Made by a program: the position numbers and the translations under genes. This document shows, piece after piece, positions 43,561 to 54,125 of a stretch of DNA of 64,000 nt; position 1 is the stretch's first letter, and each line of letters starts with the position of its first letter. This DNA is from Azorinus chamasolen. Lineage: Eukaryota > Mollusca > Bivalvia > Cardiida > Solecurtidae. The stretch covers positions 11,205,878-11,269,877 of the forward strand of contig OY755240.1 of the NCBI GenBank assembly GCA_963576725.1. The letters are read 5' to 3'. The notes below the pieces were generated by a model. It saw only the letters and a list, made by a program, of their open reading frames with translations. It ran no database searches and was not told the origin of the DNA.

Positions 43561-44250
43561 ATATCCTTACTAAAGTATCTGTCAAACCTTGCCAGATAGC
43601 GTAAACGCGCGTCACATGGATAAATTAAATTGCGGCAGAAAGTTTTCCGGTGATGAAAGTCGACCAAATTGCTGCTCAAGGCTCTCGCGATCGGTGTATT
43701 GGGCGCAGAAAACGCACAATGACCGCACGATTACCGGACATGCACAGGAAAATTAACGACCAATTAACGGACACCGCCGTAAGATTAACGTGCAAGTACC
43801 GCGTAAAACGAAGGTTCAACGCATGAGAAACTGACAAGACGTTCCTCGAATGATGTTTTCCGGAATTAGGTCCACCGCACATCAACTGGTGCGAATATGA
43901 CAGGTGAAGGAAAAGGAACGCAACTGAAGAAGAAGGAACGCACGGGTTTCGAAGAAACTGTATGCCAGCGCATAGATACCTTACATCCAGCGGGCGTCTT
44001 TGTCCGGTGGAGTCTGTTGTGAGTGTGTGCATTTCAAAACTTCCCGCCGGACACAACAGACTTTGCCTGACAAGAAGCGCACACGCCGAGTGAGAAACGG
44101 ACAGTAAACGCAAGAAGACTAACGGATTCAAAATTCTGTTTTTCCGTCGGACGTCCGTTAAGGTTATCCAATAGGGCCTGACACACCCTTTACCAATTTT
44201 CAGCCAAAACAGAACAATTTGTAATTTCGAACGCTCAGAGGCCACCATTT
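43560..44250. other. GC-richer block with a 208-codon open frame
   Basis: The block is visibly richer in G and C than its surroundings. The minus strand is open for 208 codons (43676-44302), but I recognise no domain and the sequence (many S, R, L; no clear motif) may be non-coding. Internal inverted repeat AGTCTGTTGT (44011-44020) / ACAACAGACT (44053-44062). Repeated short phrases such as ATTAACGGAC, GATTAACGTGC and CTAACGGATT suggest transposon or repeat origin. Treated as undetermined. Confidence 0.4.
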
Positions 44251-44573
44251 TGCTATTATGGCAGTGTTTAAAATAGCAAATATGCAATATGCCCCTTCTC
44301 ACTGCATTTTGATGACATATAATCCCTTATTGAATAATAAATGTGAACAGTACAAAGATATGTGAAAATTAATTGAAAAAACGAAGCGCCATTTGTATAG
44401 CTATCTTGTACAGACACAACCACCATGTAATTGATATACTACCTATCTATTATTATGTTCCATGGGGAAATACATCATAGCGCCCTAAAATCCAAGCACC
44501 ATCAAATGCGTAGGAAATATTTTCAAAGTTTTCAGCGTTCAGTTTAATTACACTGTACATATCAGGGTACATG

Positions 44574-44732
44574 TTTATAAAACTTTTTAGTTGAATCTGA
44601 GTTCGTTCTCAAGCTTTTGATTGGTCAGATTTGAGTTGTCAAGCTTTTGATTGGTCAGATTTGAGCCAAAGGCTCAAATCTGACCAATCAAAAACTTGAG
44701 AACGAACTCAGACTCAACTAATAGTTTTATAA
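44574..44732. repeat. Foldback (palindromic) element, 159 bp
   Basis: Arms TTTATAAAAC...TTGAATCTGAGTTCG and the inverted ACTCAGACTCAA...GTTTTATAA. The arm contains CTTTTGATTGGTCAGATTTG, present twice in the left arm but once in the right, so the left arm has an internal 30-bp duplication. Confidence 0.85.
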
Positions 44733-44739
44733 GCACGGA

Positions 44740-45660
44740 TACTGACTATTGACGCAGAGCGGCATATTTCAAGGGTTTAGATTTAATATTTGCCTACATT
44801 TATGTCGTCGAGAATGGAGTTTTTATACACAAGTATACATGCGTTATACTTCAATATTGACCTTTACTTTAACGCACCATTTATATATATATATATATAT
44901 GCTAAACCATTGTGTAACAATTGTTACAAATATTACCATGTTTACATTTATTTCTGAATAAATATATTTACTTTTAAACTAAACATTATCGTTCCAATGT
45001 CCCGTTTTAACTATATGGTCTACTTTATTCTAATATGGTAAATGTTTTTATGTCTTGTTGTACGTTTCGTCACGTTTTGTCTCGTAGCTATGTTGTTTCC
45101 ATTTTGAAGATGTTTAGGCACCGTGTCCGTTTTTGTGAGACGCTCCTTGTAGGACTTTTTCCCACATATATTTGAACACATTGTTCCGCAAAGGGGCTAT
45201 ACATTCACAATTGTGCACGAGAAGAACATGTCGGTGTCGAAAGTATATCCTTACAATCTTTTACCAGGTCTCGTTTGAACAGTATGAACAGACCCCATAA
45301 AACCGAGTCTGTAATGTTCTTCTTTTGCATTTCTACCTTTGCTTTCGAAGGATCATCCATTTTTAGAATAATTATATTTATCAAAACATTGGTTTACCAG
45401 GCCTCGTGTTCGTTGTCTGGAATATACCATCTTAATATTGTCACAGAGTGAATTTGTTCGTTCTTAGAGAATATTAAATTAATAGTCTGACTGCGACACT
45501 AAAAACGGATAGTTTGGAGTTTAGGGCATTGCGACACTGCATAGGTCATGCAACAATACATACACAATAAAGTTTAAAAACTAAAACAAACAATGTACAA
45601 TACAATTTCATTGAAGTGATAATTCATTGTCTCTCTATTTCTGCCATATAATGATATTGG
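44740..45660. other. Spacer with (AT)n and an R1 fragment
   Basis: (TA)n at about 44882-44901. An inverted R1 fragment at about 45295-45365 (AACCGAGTCTGTAATGTTCT; CTTTCGAAGGATC). No gene. Confidence 0.5.
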
Positions 45661-45668
45661 CTTCAAAA

Positions 45669-45945
45669 CTAATCTCTTACAATAACTTCACTCACTGCAA
45701 CACCATCTTTAATACACCCAGCAATGGCTTCTAAAGCGAACACCACTCTCCGGTCTAGAGCCCTTAATTGTTCCTTTGTCAGTATTGGATGGAGCGGGTC
45801 TTTAGTCATACTTTTGTCCACTATCTCACTGAGCTTCTCCGGGCCGATATATAGTTTGGCCAGCTTCAAGAAAGTGGAACGTCTCATTTTACAGCACTGT
45901 CGAATTGGTATAAGTAACTGAAGCAGATCAGCTGGAGTGCAGAAC
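45669..45945 (-). CDS. Terminal exon of an unrecognised gene
   Basis: Minus strand. An AATTGCACAG acceptor precedes base 45945, followed by 92 codons to TAG. Reads FCTPADLLQLLIPIRQCCKM, RRSTFLKLAKLYIGPEKLSE, IVDKSMTKDPLHPILTKEQL, RALDRRVVFALEAIAGCIKD and GVAVSEVIVRD. Composition is balanced and globular, probably all-helical, with no repeats, and codon use is unlike the surrounding AT-rich sequence. It could also start at an ATG 8 bases before the acceptor (45953). I do not recognise the family. No upstream exon was found and no minus-strand AATAAA is evident just downstream. Confidence 0.55.
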
Positions 45946-46234
45946 CTGTGCAATTAGATATGTTTGGACGACTGTGTAATTTATTTACGATGGTTCAACC
46001 TAGAAATAGCTTCCTAAAATTCAAAGGCCGTTTATTCAAGACACCCATATAACTGAATGCAGATCTGTAATCTACTTAACGGTAGATCAAATGACTGAAA
46101 TTATGATAGGTTTCAACATATCAAATCTCCCATGCCGGTTGTCCTTTGTAAACGGTAACGTACGTCATACGATGCTAGTATAACGTATTACACGGTAGAA
46201 TGAGCGACTCATTACGGCTATTCGTATTATAGTA

Positions 46235-46426
46235 CAGTGCAATCTCGATTACTTCAACACTCAAATACGTACAATTATTGATCTTTATGACAGATGGCAG
46301 CTTAATGCATCGTGAAAGTCGTGCAGAAAGCTCCTCTAGGAGCCTTCTGCATAACTTTAACACTTCATTAAGCAGCCACCTAAATGTTCGTGATATCGAG
46401 TTTTTCGTAGTATCGAGTTTATGCTG
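46235..46426. mobile_element. Pogo-like foldback MITE
   Basis: TA before CAGTGCAATCTCGATTACTT. The core GCAGAAAGCTCCTCTAGGAGCC is flanked by GCTTAATGCATCGTGAAAGT / CACTTCATTAAGC. The right end GTATCGAGTTTATGCTG is diverged. Confidence 0.65.
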
Positions 46427-46429
46427 TGA

Positions 46430-47930
46430 TTGCCGTAAGTAAGTCGTACGCTAGTTTATAAGAAGGTTCCAATAATCGGAACGATTCCAATAGTACCCGA
46501 CATGGTCCAATTGTATAATATTTGACCTATAATATCTGGTACAGCATGTCTTGTTCCCCCCACTCCCATCTTTACTAGTGTAAATCGGAACCAACATGTT
46601 TTCGTTAAATAGACAGTAATGTGCCCTTAGTCCTCTCCATTCATAATATAACACTACCGTTTATAGGAGAAAAACACGACTTTTGAATGTTGATATACAC
46701 CATTTATCATTCAACGGGAGGACAATAGATACGAGTACACGGTTTATTGTATTAAGAACGTTCTGAACTATGTTATTTCTGAACGCATTGTCTCGGCGCA
46801 AAGTTCGATTGAGCATATTCCAAGAAGCCCAATTCCTTTGTTATCAAGGGCCCACAAACTATCTCCATCTACCAATGTTTGTTTATAAAATATATATGAA
46901 AGCCAAAGGTTCCAGTAAATTTCCCCTACTCCCGTTACCACTTCTTCTGAATGTACCTGATATAGTGTACAAATCACACCATGATCGCTCTATTGTAAAT
47001 CCTTTATCACCCATAAGTAACAACATTCCACTATATGTACATATTGAGCAAAATTAGAGCTGATACACTAATCATTTTGCGCGGAAAGATCATGTCTACT
47101 CTGCGTTTATAAAGCAAAATGTTTCAGACCTAACGGAATATTCATAAAATGTATCAACCCACTTATTGTCATATATCATTTCAGGAACATCCGTCCAAAT
47201 CTTACATTGGAGCCCATACATTTTCATATGGCAGGGACACAGCGCACAAAGTATTTTTTACAATAAGCCATTGAATATGATGGGTTCAGTAAACAGTGCA
47301 AACCCGATGGTATGTATTCAATTAAGACTAAGTATATTTTTCTCCTCGATATCAATTATCTTATATACGGGAAGGAGAAGAATTGGTCCTTTGGTTTTCC
47401 AGTATATATAATGCAAATAATCATTTAAAAGCAGCATGTCAATTCTTATTGTATAATTCCCTGTTTTCACGTACATGACAACATTTCCTGTATGTTTGTA
47501 TAGTACATATTAAACATGACCCTCTCCTATGATCAACCCCACCCCCTGAGTGTATCTGACGCTCTCTGCATACGCAACTCTGATAAATAAAATCCATTCC
47601 ATCAGATTCGAAACTCTACTCTGTTTCATAAATGCATTGTTTTGTCATCATCAAGAGTGGACGAAAACTGCTCAAGTCATTCATTTTCCTTCAGCCCTTT
47701 ATTTGGTGTACGTGACAAGGTAATTATGTGGAACGATGTCAAATAGGTATGATGTAAAACATGCCACACTATGACATTCAATTATTCTGGTTGTATATTT
47801 GGTTTAAATATATTTATTTTATATAACTTGCCAATACATATAAATACATAGCATCCAGAACAAAAAGGATTAGATCGGAAGCATACTGCTTATTGAGCTC
47901 CTCTCCTCAAGTATTGTTTCATCTACAGTA
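46430..47930. other. Unassigned spacer
   Basis: A 95-codon plus frame (46770-47057) and a 69-codon minus frame (46768-46977) overlap. Neither has splice context or a domain I recognise. No repeat boundary is seen. Confidence 0.4.
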
Positions 47931-47935
47931 AAACC

Positions 47936-48129
47936 TCTCTATAACGGTCACTAAATTACATCAAGTATTTTTTGTTAAAGGCATGTGACTGCTTAAAGCA
48001 AGGTGAAAGAAAAACAGAACGCTCGTATAGGAGCATTCTGTTTTGCATTCACCATGCTTTAAGCGGTCACCTGCCCTAAATACCAACTAATTAACACACT
48101 TTAGTGGTCGTTATAGAGAGGTTTCACTG
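47936..48129. mobile_element. Pogo-like foldback MITE 2
   Basis: Second copy of the 34940 element: ends CAGTAAAACCTCTCTATAAC and the inverted CAGTGAAACCTCTCTATAAC, TA on both sides (47934-47935, 48130-48131), core GAACGCTCGTATAGGAGCATTC. Confidence 0.85.
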
Positions 48130-48484
48130 TATAAATTTACAATCAATTGTGGACATGTGAATAAACATGTTGACAATAACAGTAAAAATAACAGGATAAT
48201 ATTGGTGTAAAGCATTAATATGGAATGTTATGCCGGTGTTTGAATGCTAAAATAGCTAATTATCTGGAACCAAACATCCACGCACCAGAAGCCGTCCGCC
48301 GCCTGGAGCATGAGGCCATCGACAGGAAGTAAAACCAATCGACATTGTAAATCGTTTTGATGTTATTATAAAATATTGCACAGCTTGAAAAAATATTCCT
48401 GTTAGATTCCTCATTGAGTGACGGGTCGCCATGCAGAAACAACTTTTTTGACGGCGTGCAGATTGCATGAGAAAAAGGTTTGTT

Positions 48485-48725
48485 TGTTTTACCTGAAATT
48501 AGCAGCGATTTTGTTTTTGGAGGGGTTAACAGTAACTGGCCAAGTGTTACTCGAATTGGTGACTTTGATTATATCAGAATTTAAGGTATCGGCAGTTGTT
48601 TTTGCATGTTCAACAATTAGATATATACTTGTATTGTCTGAAAAAAGATGAATATTAGAATGTATGTTAGACACTATATCATTCATATAAAATACAAATA
48701 GGAGAGGTATGGATCATTGAGACAC
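48485..48725 (-). pseudogene. Jockey/CR1-like LINE reverse transcriptase fragment
   Basis: Minus strand. FYMNDIVSNIHSNIHLFSDN, then TSIYLIVEHAKTTADTLNSD and NTWPVTVNPSKNK match the palm motif C region of jockey/CR1-type RTs (normally INDI...LFADDTSLY...W...NP.KT). The catalytic FADD is FSDN and an upstream stop interrupts the GVPQGS block (GVSQ-stop), so the copy is dead. ~80 residues remain of an ORF of ~900. Confidence 0.75.
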
Positions 48726-48769
48726 TCCAGCTTTTTAAGTATTTACGAGTGTGACATATATAGCAACAC

Positions 48770-49215
48770 ACTGCGTGTTTGGTTATCGACCCCTTTACAG
48801 TCGGTCGCTACGCTTCCCTCTTTGCTTGCACGATGACATGCAAGGGTAGTACTCTATGATGGTATACTCTAGAACCCAGAAGCGGGATGAGCTTACCAGA
48901 CTCATGCATTGCCTTTTCTCTGTCGTACCCTTAACGGATTCCCTGCAGTTGCTCTGTCTTCAGCAAAGTCGTTGAGTTCATAGTTGACGGACTTTCACAG
49001 TTGTAATGCTGTTTTACATTTTGCGCTGTGATTACTGTCTTCTATGTTGTGCGGAAGTCCGGCGGGGATACCTTAATTTACAATGTTTGTTTAGCTAGGG
49101 TGACTTTGAGATAAATAAGGTTAGAACGTCCGGAAACCGGTTTAAACCACCAGCGGTGGTTTTGCCACTGACCGTTCCAAGGCGGCACCCTCTTTGTCAC
49201 CCTTGCTTTTGTTTG
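48770..49215. repeat. RT-associated repeat R3, copy 1
   Basis: Colinear with 59290-59665: ATCGACCCCTTTACAGTCGG, CGGGATGAGCTTACCAG, TTTGAGATAAATAAGGTTAG and TGACCGTTCCAAGGCGGCAC. The last phrase is the reverse complement of the CCTTGGAACGGTCAG motif found beside the RT fragments. Confidence 0.65.
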
Positions 49216-49239
49216 TTTGGTGTCTTGGTACTTATGTGT

Positions 49240-49425
49240 TTGTTCGGGTTTGTGGTTTTCGTCTCGAGCGTGTGCGTGTTTGTGTGTGTTCGCCATTGCG
49301 TTTGCGCTGGTCTGGTGTCTTTGTACTTGTGCGTTTGTTCGTGTTTAGTATTTCCATTTCCTCTGTGCGTGTGCGTGTGCGCGCGTGTGCGTGCGTGCGT
49401 GCGTGCGTGTGTGTGTGTGTGTGGC
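49240..49425. repeat. GT/GC-rich simple sequence
   Basis: Irregular (GT)n(GC)n ending in (GTGC)n(GT)n at about 49370-49423. Long frames on both strands here are artefacts. Confidence 0.8.
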
Positions 49426-49514
49426 TTTTCTTGCTTGACTTTACTACTTTTTCATTTAGCCTCGGGTATGACGACATGTTATGTTCTATCTATAATATAA
49501 CTAGAAAACATGTA

Positions 49515-49850
49515 CATGTATTAGTCATACAGTAAACACCGCATATAAAACACACAACCGACCAAACAGCATCACGACAAACAGCAAATGCACATGTATA
49601 TAAAAACTCAAAGAGACACACATAACAAACGAACAATAGGAGGAAGATGGAAGTGTTGCCTTGGAACGGTCAGTGACAATTGTCAATGGAGGGTTAAAAC
49701 CGGTGCAGGGGCACCCAACCTCACACTTATTCCATCCCCACCCTAAAAGACAAACAGTGTAAATAAACGTGTCCCCTCCCCGACTAATATACAACAACCG
49801 CGATGGCAAATACAATGATAAAGTGCATGTAAAACGAAATCATATTTAAG
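49515..49850. repeat. RT-associated repeat R2, copy
   Basis: ACACCGCATATAAAACACAC, AACAATAGGAGGAAGATGGA, CCTTGGAACGGTCAGTGACA and GGCACCCAACCTCACACTTA. It lies at the 3' side of the RT fragment at 49908-50930. Confidence 0.7.
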
Positions 49851-49907
49851 TGAAACAACTGTATCCACCTATCGCTAGTGTACTCAATGATTAAGCTACA
49901 CACAGAG

Positions 49908-50930
49908 TTACTGTAGAAAAGTAATAAAGGATACGACGAAAACGAGATTGTACAAACGTCCTCCTTCCGTTCCCGGATTTAAGAGGTCGCCTTCATCGAG
50001 TACTAAACCTTTCTCGTCGGCGTACATACAAAAAAGGCAGCGTGATTGCCAACTGTAAAAGGGTTGACAACCAGCATGCAGTATGTTGTAGTACCATAGG
50101 ATCATATCCCTTTATGATGATTTGTTTAATGTATTTAGTAAACAAAGTGAACAAATGTGTATGTCCAATAATTTTACGAGGTTTGTTAATCACATCACCA
50201 TAAAATTCAAGATGTGAAATACCGTGTCGCAGGAGCGCCTTAAGATAACATTTGTACTTGCCAATAAGTGAGATATTTCGATGAAAAAATTTAGAGAATG
50301 TTTTTCCTTAGTTTATTATATATATATATATCCTTGCTTAAGCAGCTTTTAAGTTAAAATGAAATTTCGATTGTTAAAATCGTCAACAGAAGAACAAGCT
50401 CTAGCTAAACAAACAAGTTGAGATATATAAACCCGGTAAGATGGGGCACGGGGAACATCTCCATCAATGTGAGGGAAATTTACAAAATTAAAATCAAAAT
50501 CGTCTCTTTGTCATATTTTTAGAAGAAATCATTCCATTGTCAAGTTTAAGGTCAAGATCGAGAAAAGCCACATAAATGTCGGAAGGGTTAGCTGTATTCA
50601 ATTTAAGTTCTTTGGGTAAATGATAGGAATCAAAACATCAAAGAAAGGGTTATCTAAGTTGAAAATGTCATCCAAATATCGAGAAATATCATTGAAGGCT
50701 TTTATGACTGAGGTTCAAACTCAACACCAAATCTCTCTCATAGCAGTACAAAACCAAATCGTCGACCAGTGGTGCACAATTCCGTACCCATAGGAATACC
50801 AAACAACTGACTGTATACAGCATTCCCATAACGTATGAATATGTTATCCAGAAGAAAGGTTAGTTATTCGCAAACTTCTGAGCAAGACCAATTGGTTTAA
50901 TATTTCAGTGGCTGGTCAGTAAAGAAAGCA
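49908..50930 (-). pseudogene. Penelope-like-type reverse transcriptase, copy 1
   Basis: Minus strand, ~330 residues with stops and frameshifts. In order: LLDNIFIRYG, the FGIPMGT block (a 1-base insertion follows), NCAPLVDDLVLYCYERD, the catalytic box SRYLDDIFNLDNPFF (about 50655-50700), LKLNTANPSDIYVAFLDLDL, FPHIDGDVPRAPSYRVYISQ and SSVDDFNNRNF, then a conserved C-terminal part (INKPRKIIGHTHLF, HTACWLSTL; 49993-50193). I associate GIPMGTNCAPL-type RTs with Penelope-like elements. No GIY-YIG endonuclease is visible, so the order is inferred. Confidence 0.75.
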
Positions 50931-50954
50931 TTAAACAATCGCAACTTTTTCTAT

Positions 50955-51125
50955 TCACAATGCTACTTTTGCATTCGAAGTTTCTCCCACTTTCAGAATG
51001 TATTGAGTATGTTCAGTAGCTGTAATTGTACGTGCAACACTACTCATGCCCATTAGCACCTACCTTAACGGTATTCAATTTTCATAACCAAGGCATTGTG
51101 ATTTATGATCCCGAAACAACATGTG
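50955..51125. repeat. Dispersed repeat R1, just upstream of RT copy 1
   Basis: GCATTCGAAGTTTCTCCCAC, TGTATTGAGTATGTTCAGTA and GTGCAACACTACTCATGCCC, directly on the 5' side of the RT fragment. Confidence 0.6.
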
Positions 51126-51537
51126 ATCATTCTGCTCATATGTCTGATTTAGTTCCTCTTTGTTGACATAGGCATGGCAATGTATTCATTTTAGGTAGAG
51201 GGTCGAGTGTATTCAACGGAATCCAAATTAAATTGATGGGTTTTGTCGTTTTTTCCTTTATACGTTAATTTGTACATTTGGGTTACGGCTTCAGCCTGTT
51301 CTTGGGGAAACTGTGTAGGCCGTGCCTTCATCTGATTCAACATATTTTGTCAAATGCTTAGACGTGGTTTGAACGACTTGGCCATTTTGTTTTCAATCCT
51401 TAATACAAAAATATATAGTGAGGAAAAGTAACCGAACGCCTAATCGTTTTCCCCGGCGAGATAAATGAACTGGACAAATGTGTGTGTATGTATAGTGCAA
51501 ACCGAAAAATGTTTCTTTATAAACAAAAACAACATAC

Positions 51538-51619
51538 CCTTTGCCATTGTCTAAAATTAGTATCTGACTTCCTTTACCAAACTCCTTGAAGTATTCCAAC
51601 TGATTGGAGTCGATATCAC
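51538..51619 (-). CDS. Possible vWA-type exon
   Basis: Minus strand, between TTTTAATTCTAG and AAAGG|GTATGT. It enters in phase 1 with GT completing a Gly codon, then reads DIDSNQLEYFKEFGKGSQIL and ILDNGK. This resembles the segment after the AIG strand in vWA domains (compare GIGNEVSHQELLDIASKPTL at 31287), and the intron position is the same. Only 27 residues and no partner exon was found, so the assignment is tentative. Confidence 0.4.
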
Positions 51620-52040
51620 CTAGAATTAAAATATTGTCAAAAGTGAACAGTCAAACAGGGAGAGTCACACATGAACGGACACGGCACCAAACACCCTCAG
51701 ACAAGAAATAGCACAATTACAAGATAAGCATAACGGGATGCGTATCAAAACCTAAAACTTTAAATAAACTTTTACAATATAAAATAACAAATAATGTTAT
51801 CTATTGTTCTAGTACATTTGTATAAGAAAATGACTGTATATGCAGGAATACGAATCCATTTTAATATTTCACTTCGTGGCCAACGCCTATATAGGCAGTC
51901 GATATTAGCACTCGATAGTATTTGGTAAGAGAAATATAAAACGTATTTGACAAAGATATATTGCATAGTCTTCTAACCCTCTGTCAAAATCTTTATTGTA
52001 TCTATTTGGAGTGTTAACAAATTAACAATTGGATTGAAGG
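51620..52040. other. Unassigned spacer
   Basis: AT-rich; no repeat or gene recognised. Confidence 0.35.
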
Positions 52041-52043
52041 TTA

Positions 52044-53170
52044 AACAAGTGTACCGCAAACGGTACATAGTACGCCCACTTGCAATCTTTCTCTGATTCA
52101 ATATGCCGTATAAGTTTTGACACTTTCTAATTTGTTTCATTAATATGCTTTTAATAGTTTTCCCAAAAAACAACAGACAAACTAAAAGTTGGCCGACAAA
52201 CATTTAGCAACGAACACACAAAGTTCAAGGGTCATTACTTCAAAATAAATCAAAAAACATATAAAAAAACACGCAATATATGTGAAAATCCAAATTAAGG
52301 TTATATCATATACAAAAATTGAAGTAAATAACATTTAAAATGAAAAATGTTACGGCCATCCTCTTATTTGCATTATATTTTGAGTGCAAGGGCCATACCT
52401 CCGAAACGCCAAATCAAGTGAAACTCATAATCAACTCAGCTTCAGATCTTGATGCATTAAACATCTGTGTGAAGATTCATTAATATCTGTGAAATAGTTT
52501 TTCCAGAAAACTGCGGACAAATTATTTGCATATAAGTAAATAACATTTAAAATGAAAAACGTTACGGCCATCCTCTTATTTGAATTAATTTTTAAGTGCA
52601 AGGGCCATAACTCCGAAATGACAAATCAAATGAATTTCAGAATCGACTCAGCTTCAGATCTTGATGCATTAAACATTTGTGTGAAGTTTCATTAATATCT
52701 GTCAAATAGTTTTCCCAGAAAACAACAGAAAAACTATTTGCATATACAACATGTATTTGCATTATTTTTTAAGTGCAAGGACCATAACTCTTAAACGACA
52801 AATCAAATAAACTCAGAATAAACTCAGCTTCAGATCATGATGCATTAAACATCTATGTGAAGTTTCATTAATATATGTCAAACAGTTTTCCAAGAAAACA
52901 GGGGGCAAACTATTTGCAATATATTTGCATTATTTTTTAAGTGCAAGGGCAATAACTCCGAAACGACAAATGAAATGAACCTCAAAATCGACTCAGCTTC
53001 AGATCTTGATGCATTAAACATTTGTGTGAAGTTTCATTAATATCTGTCTTATAGTTTTCCCAGAAGACTGCGGACAAACAAAATGTTGACGGACGAACGA
53101 ACGAACGAACGGACGGACGGACAGGGCTATGCCAATATACGATCACTTTTATTAGGTTGGCGTATAAAAA
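52044..53170 (-). mobile_element. HINE-like element B, copy 1 (minus)
   Basis: Read on the minus strand it begins TATACGCCAACCTAATAAAA, then a GTCCGTCCGTCCGTTCGTTC leader, then about four ~205-bp monomers (TTTCCCAGAAAAC, GAAACTTCACAC, GCATCAAGATCTGAAGCTGA, AAGTGCAAGGGCC in inverted form). It ends GCAAGTGGGCGTACTATGTA, hairpin GTACCG-TTTG-CGGTAC and CTTGTT. TACGCC near the start and GGGCGTA near the end are subterminal inverted repeats. Confidence 0.75.
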
Positions 53171-53194
53171 GATACCAAATCAAATTTGGCAGTA

Positions 53195-53480
53195 TCAATT
53201 GATTAAAAGTACATAACAAACGAACGATAGGGGAGATAGAAGTACCGCTATGGAACGGTCCGTGGCAATAGTCACTGGGGGTTAAACCGGTTTAAGGGCA
53301 CCCGACCTCATACATTCCATCCCTACCCTAAAAGACAAACAGTGTAAATAAACGTATCCACACAGACAAGACAAACAAACAATAGGGGGAGATGGTACCG
53401 GCTTTGAACGGTCAGTAAACCAGTTTAGTGGCGCCCAACCTCACATTCATTCCATCTCCAACCTAAAGACAACAGTGTAA
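53195..53480. repeat. RT-associated repeat R2, two partial copies
   Basis: AACGAACGATAGGGGAGATA, TATGGAACGGTCCGTGGCAA and GGCACCCGACCTCATACATT, then a second AACAATAGGGGGAGATGGTA...GAACGGTCAGTAAACC. Confidence 0.65.
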
Positions 53481-53499
53481 ATAAACATATCTACAACAA

Positions 53500-54125
53500 C
53501 TACGATGGCGAACACAGTGGTAAATGGTATGTAGAACGAAAAACAATATTTTCGTGAAGGCGGGGTCCACATATCGCTAGTGTACTCATTGATTGAGATG
53601 CAGAACTGTAGAAAAAAGTAATAAAGGGTACGACATCAACGAGATCCGACGTCCTCCTTCCGGTTCCAGATTTCAGAGGGCGATCGTATACTTTACAATA
53701 AGAGAGAGATTTCAATTGTAAATATTTGATAATGTTTTTCTCAGTTTATGATATCTATATCATTGCTTAATCATCAACAGAAGAACAAGCCCTAGCGAAA
53801 CGAATAAGTTGAGATATGTAAACCCCGTAAGATTGAGCACGTAAAGATCAGGGAAATTAACAATATAAAAAAATCGTTTCTTTTGTGAAGAGATAATTCC
53901 ATTGTCTATTTTAAGGTCTATATCAAGTATGTGAAGTGTTAGCTTTATTTAATTTGAGTTCTTTGGGGTAAATGACAATAATCATACTATCAAAGAAAGG
54001 GTTATCTGTCTTAAAATTATCCTCCAAATATCGAGAAAATTTAATGGAAGGTTTGAATGACTTCTGCTTGGGTTTTCGGGTTCGAGTTCAACATGAAATC
54101 TCTCTCATAGCAGTACGAATGACAA
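53500..54125 (-). pseudogene. Penelope-like-type reverse transcriptase, copy 2
   Basis: Minus strand. CYERDF, then FSRYLEDNFKTDNPFFD: the catalytic YLDD has become YLED. Then YPKELKLNKAN, a broken FLDLDLKIDNG region, RRF/FYIVNFPD, SYGVYISQLIRFARACSSVD and the C-terminal block ending near 53500. Several deletions relative to copy 1. Same orientation as copy 1 and the same 3' repeat. Confidence 0.7.

Noticed and set aside
46768..47057. Overlapping plus and minus frames of 95 and 69 codons
   Set aside because: No recognisable domain and no convincing splice borders on either strand; not distinguishable from chance.
48250..48345. Short coding-like stretch reading LEPNIHAPEAVRRLEHEAID on the plus strand
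   Set aside because: Only ~22 codons, no splice context, adjoins a dead LINE fragment; not enough to call.
49156..49535. Cys/Val-rich 114-codon frames
   Set aside because: Translation of GT/GC simple sequence.
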